Below, piece after piece: positions 61,129-64,000 of a stretch of 64,000 bases of DNA (its first letter is position 1; each line of letters starts with the position of its first letter). The stretch is from Streptomyces ficellus (GTDB lineage Bacteria > Actinomycetota > Actinomycetes > Streptomycetales > Streptomycetaceae), in the NCBI RefSeq assembly GCF_009739905.1, contig NZ_CP034279.1, positions 4,650,001 through 4,714,000 on the forward strand, in the 5' to 3' direction. The translations under genes were made by a program, and so were the position numbers. Under the pieces are notes generated by a model. That model was not told the DNA's origin, made no database searches, and saw only the letters and a program-made list of their open reading frames with translations.

Positions 61129-61202
61129 TGCGCCGCCAGGGACTCGAACCCCGGACCCGCTGATTAAGAGTCAGCTGCTCTAACCAACTGAGCTAGCGGC
61201 GC
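61129..61202 (-). tRNA. tRNA-Lys (anticodon CTT)
   Basis: 74 nt. Acceptor stem GCGCCGC pairs with GCGGCGC and the discriminator is A; D-arm with AGCTCAGTTGGTTAGAGC; anticodon loop CTCTTAA with CTT at 61168-61166; T-arm GGGGTTCGAGTCCC. CCA is not encoded. No integrase or att duplication is seen next to it. Confidence 0.97.
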
Positions 61203-61399
61203 CTGCTGACCTGCGTAACTCTACCCGATGTCCGGGGGTGGTCCGGACCCGCCGCCGGTCCGCCGGGCTGACCATTGGGCGGCTCTCCGGCCTGTCGTCC
61301 AGCTGTTTTTTGCCTTTCGGCCGTCAAAATGCGACTTGTCAGGACAGTTGCGACACTGGCGCCCGTACGCAAGCCCGGAAGAACCCGGAGGGGAACCGC

Positions 61400-62749
61400 A
61401 TGGCCGCCGTCCCGGTATTCGAGGAGTACGAGCCCGCCGCCGACTGTCCCTGCACCGGCTGCGCCCGGCAGCGCCGCGAGGCGGCCCTCCGTCCGGCCGT
61501 GATCGCGGGCGGCCATCCCGCCGCGCACGGCGCCCGCCGCGCCCTGGTCGTGTTCACCGCCGCCGGGGTGGCCCTCGGGGCCGGTGCCGGGGCCGGAACC
61601 GGCGGCGCGACGGCCCTCGCCCACCCGGCGGGCCCGGCCGGCCACACCGGTCCCATGGGCCTCTCCGACCCCGGCCGTGACCGGGGCGACCCGGACGCCG
61701 GCACCCCGCAGGGCGGCGCCGGGCCCCTGCACGGACGCCCGCACGCGGGACCCACGGGCGGCGCCGTGTCCGTGCCCGCCCTGCGCCGGTCCAGCCGCGC
61801 CGAGATCATCAACCGCGCCAAGCGGTGGGTCGCCGCGAAGGTCCCGTACTCCATGGAGAAGTACTGGACGGACGGGTACCGCCAGGACTGCTCGGGCTTC
61901 GTGTCGATGGCCTGGGACCTCACCGGCAACGAATGGACCGGCTCACTGGCCCGGTTCGGCACCCGGCTGGACCGCTCCGACCTCGAGCCCGGCGACATCC
62001 TGCTCTTCCACAACCCCGCCGACCCCAACCGGGGCTCGCACGTGACCATCTTCGGCGGCTGGACCGACTACACCCGCACCTCCTACACGGCCTACGAACA
62101 GGCCAAGCCGCACGCCCGCCGGCAGGCCACCCCGATGGCGTACTGGAACAACTCCAGCCGCTATGTCGCCTACCGCTACAAGGGCCTGAGCGGGAGTACG
62201 CCCGGCAGCCCCGGCGGCCCGGGCACGTCCGTCGCCTACCCCGGCGCGGCGTCCTTCGGGCCCGGCGCGAACAACGGCCACGTCACCCGGCTCGGGCGGA
62301 TGCTCGTCGAGCGGGGCGGCCGGCGGTTCTACCGCTCCGGTCCCGGGCCGCGCTGGACGGAGGCGGACCGGAGGGCGACGCAGGCCTTCCAGCGGGCGCA
62401 GGGCTGGACCGGGCGCGAGGCGGACGGGCTGCCCGGGCCGCACACCTGGCGGCTGCTGGCCGGCGGCCAGGGTCGGGACATCCCTGCCGCCGGCGGCACC
62501 TCCGCCGTGACGCCGCCGTTCCCCGGCGCCGCGCACTTCCGGCCCGGCCGGTCGGGCCCGCACGTCGAGCGGCTGGGGCGCCAGTTGGTGAAGCGCGGCT
62601 TCGGCGCCCACTACCGCTCGGGTCCCGGGCCGCGCTGGACCGAGGCCGACCGGCGCAACGTCGAGGCGTTCCAGCGCGCCCAGGGCTGGCGCGGCGCCGC
62701 CGCCAACGGCTACCCGGGTCCGGAGACCTGGCGGCGACTGTTCCGATGA
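61400..62749 (+). CDS. NlpC/P60-like protein with two peptidoglycan-binding repeats
   Basis: A 449-aa cell-wall protein. A cytosolic-type start with a CPCTGC pair is followed by a hydrophobic segment (about 48-70). A C40-peptidase-like domain (about 130-265) has the Cys in YRQDCSGFVSMAW and a His in RGSHVTIFGG. Two near-identical peptidoglycan-binding repeats follow (about 280-355 and 370-449), each with RSGPGPRWTEADRR and FQRAQGW. Probably cuts or binds peptidoglycan peptides outside the cell. GGAGGGG precedes the ATG. Confidence 0.87.
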   Translation: MAAVPVFEEYEPAADCPCTGCARQRREAALRPAVIAGGHPAAHGARRALVVFTAAGVALGAGAGAGTGGATALAHPAGPAGHTGPMGLSDPGRDRGDPDAGTPQGGAGPLHGRPHAGPTGGAVSVPALRRSSRAEIINRAKRWVAAKVPYSMEKYWTDGYRQDCSGFVSMAWDLTGNEWTGSLARFGTRLDRSDLEPGDILLFHNPADPNRGSHVTIFGGWTDYTRTSYTAYEQAKPHARRQATPMAYWNNSSRYVAYRYKGLSGSTPGSPGGPGTSVAYPGAASFGPGANNGHVTRLGRMLVERGGRRFYRSGPGPRWTEADRRATQAFQRAQGWTGREADGLPGPHTWRLLAGGQGRDIPAAGGTSAVTPPFPGAAHFRPGRSGPHVERLGRQLVKRGFGAHYRSGPGPRWTEADRRNVEAFQRAQGWRGAAANGYPGPETWRRLFR

Positions 62750-62769
62750 CCGACCACGAGGAGGCAGGG

Positions 62770-64000
62770 TTGAGTACGGCGACACCGGAGGGCGGCGGGG
62801 CGGTGACCGGTCGGCGGGTTCCGGTCATCCGGAACGAGACCACGGGCCCGATCCCGGTGCACCTGCTGTTCCGGGACGACGACACGGCGGCCCCCGGGGC
62901 GGCCGCGACCGGGCCGGTCACGGTGGTGGGGGAGCCCTCGGCGGCCGTGGCGGCGTCCGGCGCTGCGGACGCCGTGGACGGCACGGCCGCCGTGGACGCG
63001 GCTCCGGGCGGGGTGACGGGCGGAGGCGCGGAGGGCACGGGTACGGGTCTGGGCACGGGCACGGGTCTGGGCACGGGCCTGGTCGGGGGCGGCGTCGCCG
63101 TTTCGCGTGCGGGACAGGCGGGACATGCGGTACGCACGGTGTCCGCGGGGCCGTCGGGCGCCACGCGGGCGGCGCGGGTGCCCGGTCCGGCGCGGCGGCC
63201 CGTGGCGGCGGCCGACCCCGGGCTGGTCGAGCGGCCCGGACCGGTGCTGCCCGGGTGGGCCGGGGTGGCGGCCGGGGCGGCCGGGCTGGCGGGGTGTGCG
63301 GCGCTGGTGTGGTGGGCCGGTGTGGTGCCCGCGCCGGTGACCGGCATGCTGGGCCTGCCGGAACGCCCGTACCACGGCATCCCGCTCGGGATCTGGGCGG
63401 TGCTGGCGCTGGGCGTGCTGGTGGTGCTGTTCGCCTTCGGCGGGCTGGCGCGGGGACGGGTCGGGTACGCGTGGGTCCTCACCCTCTTCGGGGACTACCG
63501 GGGCAGTGTGCGGCGCACGGGGCTGATGTGGGTGAGCCCGCTGCTGCTGCGCCGCCGGGTGGACGTGCGGCTGCGGCACTGGCGCAGCGAGCCGCTCCCG
63601 GCCGTCGACGCGAACGGCACCGCGCTGCGGGTCGTGGTGCTGGTGGTGTGGCGGATCCGGGACACGGTGCGGGCGGCGCTCGGCGTGGCGGACCACGAGC
63701 GGTACCTGCGCGAGCAGGTGGAGTCGGCGATGGCCCGGGTGCTGTCGCAGCTGCCGGCCGACGCCTTCCACCAGGACGCCCCGACCCTGCGGGACGCGGA
63801 GGCGGTGGGGGAGGCGCTGACGCGGATGTTGTCGGCGGAGTGCGTCCCGGTGGGCGTCGACGTCTTCTCGGCGCAGCCCACCCGGATCGAGTACGCGCCG
63901 GAGATCGCGGCCGCGATGCAGCGGCGCCGGGTCGCCGCGATCGACGCCGAGCACCGGGACACGGTCCTGACGTCGGTGGTGGACGCGGTGGACGACATGG
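62770..64000 (+). CDS. SPFH/Band 7 domain protein (cut by window end)
   Basis: A partial protein of at least 410 aa. N-terminal tail with IRNETTGPIPVHLLFRDD, a long low-complexity Ala/Gly/Thr linker, two membrane helices (about 165-185 and 200-220), then a stomatin/prohibitin-like Band 7 domain (RTGLMWVSPLLLRRRVDVRLR, LRVVVLVVWRIRDTVRAALGV, VADHERYLREQVESAMARVL). I prefer the TTG at 62770 because GAGGAGG sits 5 bases upstream; an ATG at 62746 that overlaps the previous stop (ATGA) is the alternative. Membrane scaffold role inferred. No stop occurs before the window ends. Confidence 0.85.
   Translation, partial: MSTATPEGGGAVTGRRVPVIRNETTGPIPVHLLFRDDDTAAPGAAATGPVTVVGEPSAAVAASGAADAVDGTAAVDAAPGGVTGGGAEGTGTGLGTGTGLGTGLVGGGVAVSRAGQAGHAVRTVSAGPSGATRAARVPGPARRPVAAADPGLVERPGPVLPGWAGVAAGAAGLAGCAALVWWAGVVPAPVTGMLGLPERPYHGIPLGIWAVLALGVLVVLFAFGGLARGRVGYAWVLTLFGDYRGSVRRTGLMWVSPLLLRRRVDVRLRHWRSEPLPAVDANGTALRVVVLVVWRIRDTVRAALGVADHERYLREQVESAMARVLSQLPADAFHQDAPTLRDAEAVGEALTRMLSAECVPVGVDVFSAQPTRIEYAPEIAAAMQRRRVAAIDAEHRDTVLTSVVDAVDDM
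63033..63080 (+). repeat. 18-bp tandem repeat inside the SPFH gene
   Basis: 2.7 copies of an 18-bp unit (GGGCACGGG, then TACGGGTCT or CACGGGTCT), encoding a TGTGLG repeat in the linker. Units 1 and 2 differ at one base. Likely replication slippage, so copy number may vary among strains. Confidence 0.8.

Noticed and set aside
61129..61202. tRNA-Lys as attachment site of an integrated element
   Set aside because: No integrase gene, no duplicated tRNA 3' end and conserved neighbours on both sides.
1..64000. CRISPR arrays, rRNA genes and insertion sequences
   Set aside because: No regularly spaced direct repeats, no rRNA sequence and no transposase motifs were seen anywhere in the window.

Overview
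The window is very GC-rich actinobacterial DNA and is almost certainly a Streptomyces chromosome. Evidence for this: the WhiJ-type trio (XRE/DUF5753 regulator, DUF397 protein, RsbW-like ATPase), class E and class F sortases, many GTG starts, ATGA-coupled operons, and above all the cslA-glxA-cslZ locus (Streptomyces coelicolor SCO2836-SCO2838) at the right end. All calls come from reading the sequence; no database search was run.

Layout. (1) 1-6.5 kb is accessory and visibly less GC-rich: the WhiJ-like trio, then a divergent pair made of a 1051-aa PLD-helicase-DUF3427 protein and an McrB-N/DUF3578 protein with a C-terminal PD-(D/E)XK-like nuclease, which is a candidate DNA restriction or defence module. 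(2) 6.5-11 kb is housekeeping or envelope: an excalibur lipoprotein-like protein, a SEC-C/TPR protein, a class E sortase, a DUF6412 protein with a short YidC, and an FAH-family hydrolase closed by a strong terminator hairpin. (3) 11.1-41.2 kb is a biosynthetic gene cluster in two divergent arms. The left (minus) arm holds a tandem double ATP-grasp ligase, MFS, an AspH-type 2OG/Fe oxygenase, an A-PCP NRPS with a degraded C domain, a KS-AT-ACP PKS, a type II thioesterase, MFS and an ATP-grasp ligase. The right (plus) arm holds an ATP-grasp ligase, an ATP-grasp/dipeptide-epimerase fusion, a prolyl-oligopeptidase-like peptidase, a desaturase, proline dehydrogenase, a class V PLP enzyme, an A-PCP-C NRPS and a P450. 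A third MFS lies between the arms. In the middle sit an XRE-TPR regulator and, divergent from it, a 61-codon secreted-type peptide with two DIGWP repeats. The same palindrome, TTGGCAA-N4-TTGCCAA, lies in front of both arms.

(4) 41.3-45.2 kb: a UPF0303 protein and a Gfo/Idh/MocA oxidoreductase divergent from a ROK regulator, then a sorted LPRTG surface protein. (5) 45.2-53.4 kb: a phosphonate (probably 2-aminoethylphosphonate) uptake and catabolism unit with a GntR/UTRA regulator, FAD oxidoreductase, phosphonatase-like HAD, complete ABC importer and a Tat-exported phosphodiesterase. A 23-bp element is shared by its two promoters. (6) 53.4-55.6 kb: a NagD-like HAD hydrolase, and a small secreted protein paired with a class F sortase. 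(7) 55.7-60.7 kb: cslZ, glxA and cslA for the hyphal-tip glycan, with a 24-bp perfect bidirectional terminator between cslZ and glxA. (8) 61.1-64 kb: tRNA-Lys(CTT), a NlpC/P60 protein with two peptidoglycan-binding repeats, and an SPFH-domain protein cut by the window end.

The part most likely to be new is the centre of the cluster: a peptide-receptor-like regulator with a neighbouring repeat-bearing secreted peptide and a shared operator, controlling a pathway that combines four ATP-grasp ligase units, a fused epimerase, NRPS and PKS. It looks like RRNPP-style peptide quorum sensing wired to a peptide-ligase pathway. A ribosomal substrate peptide is the main alternative reading.
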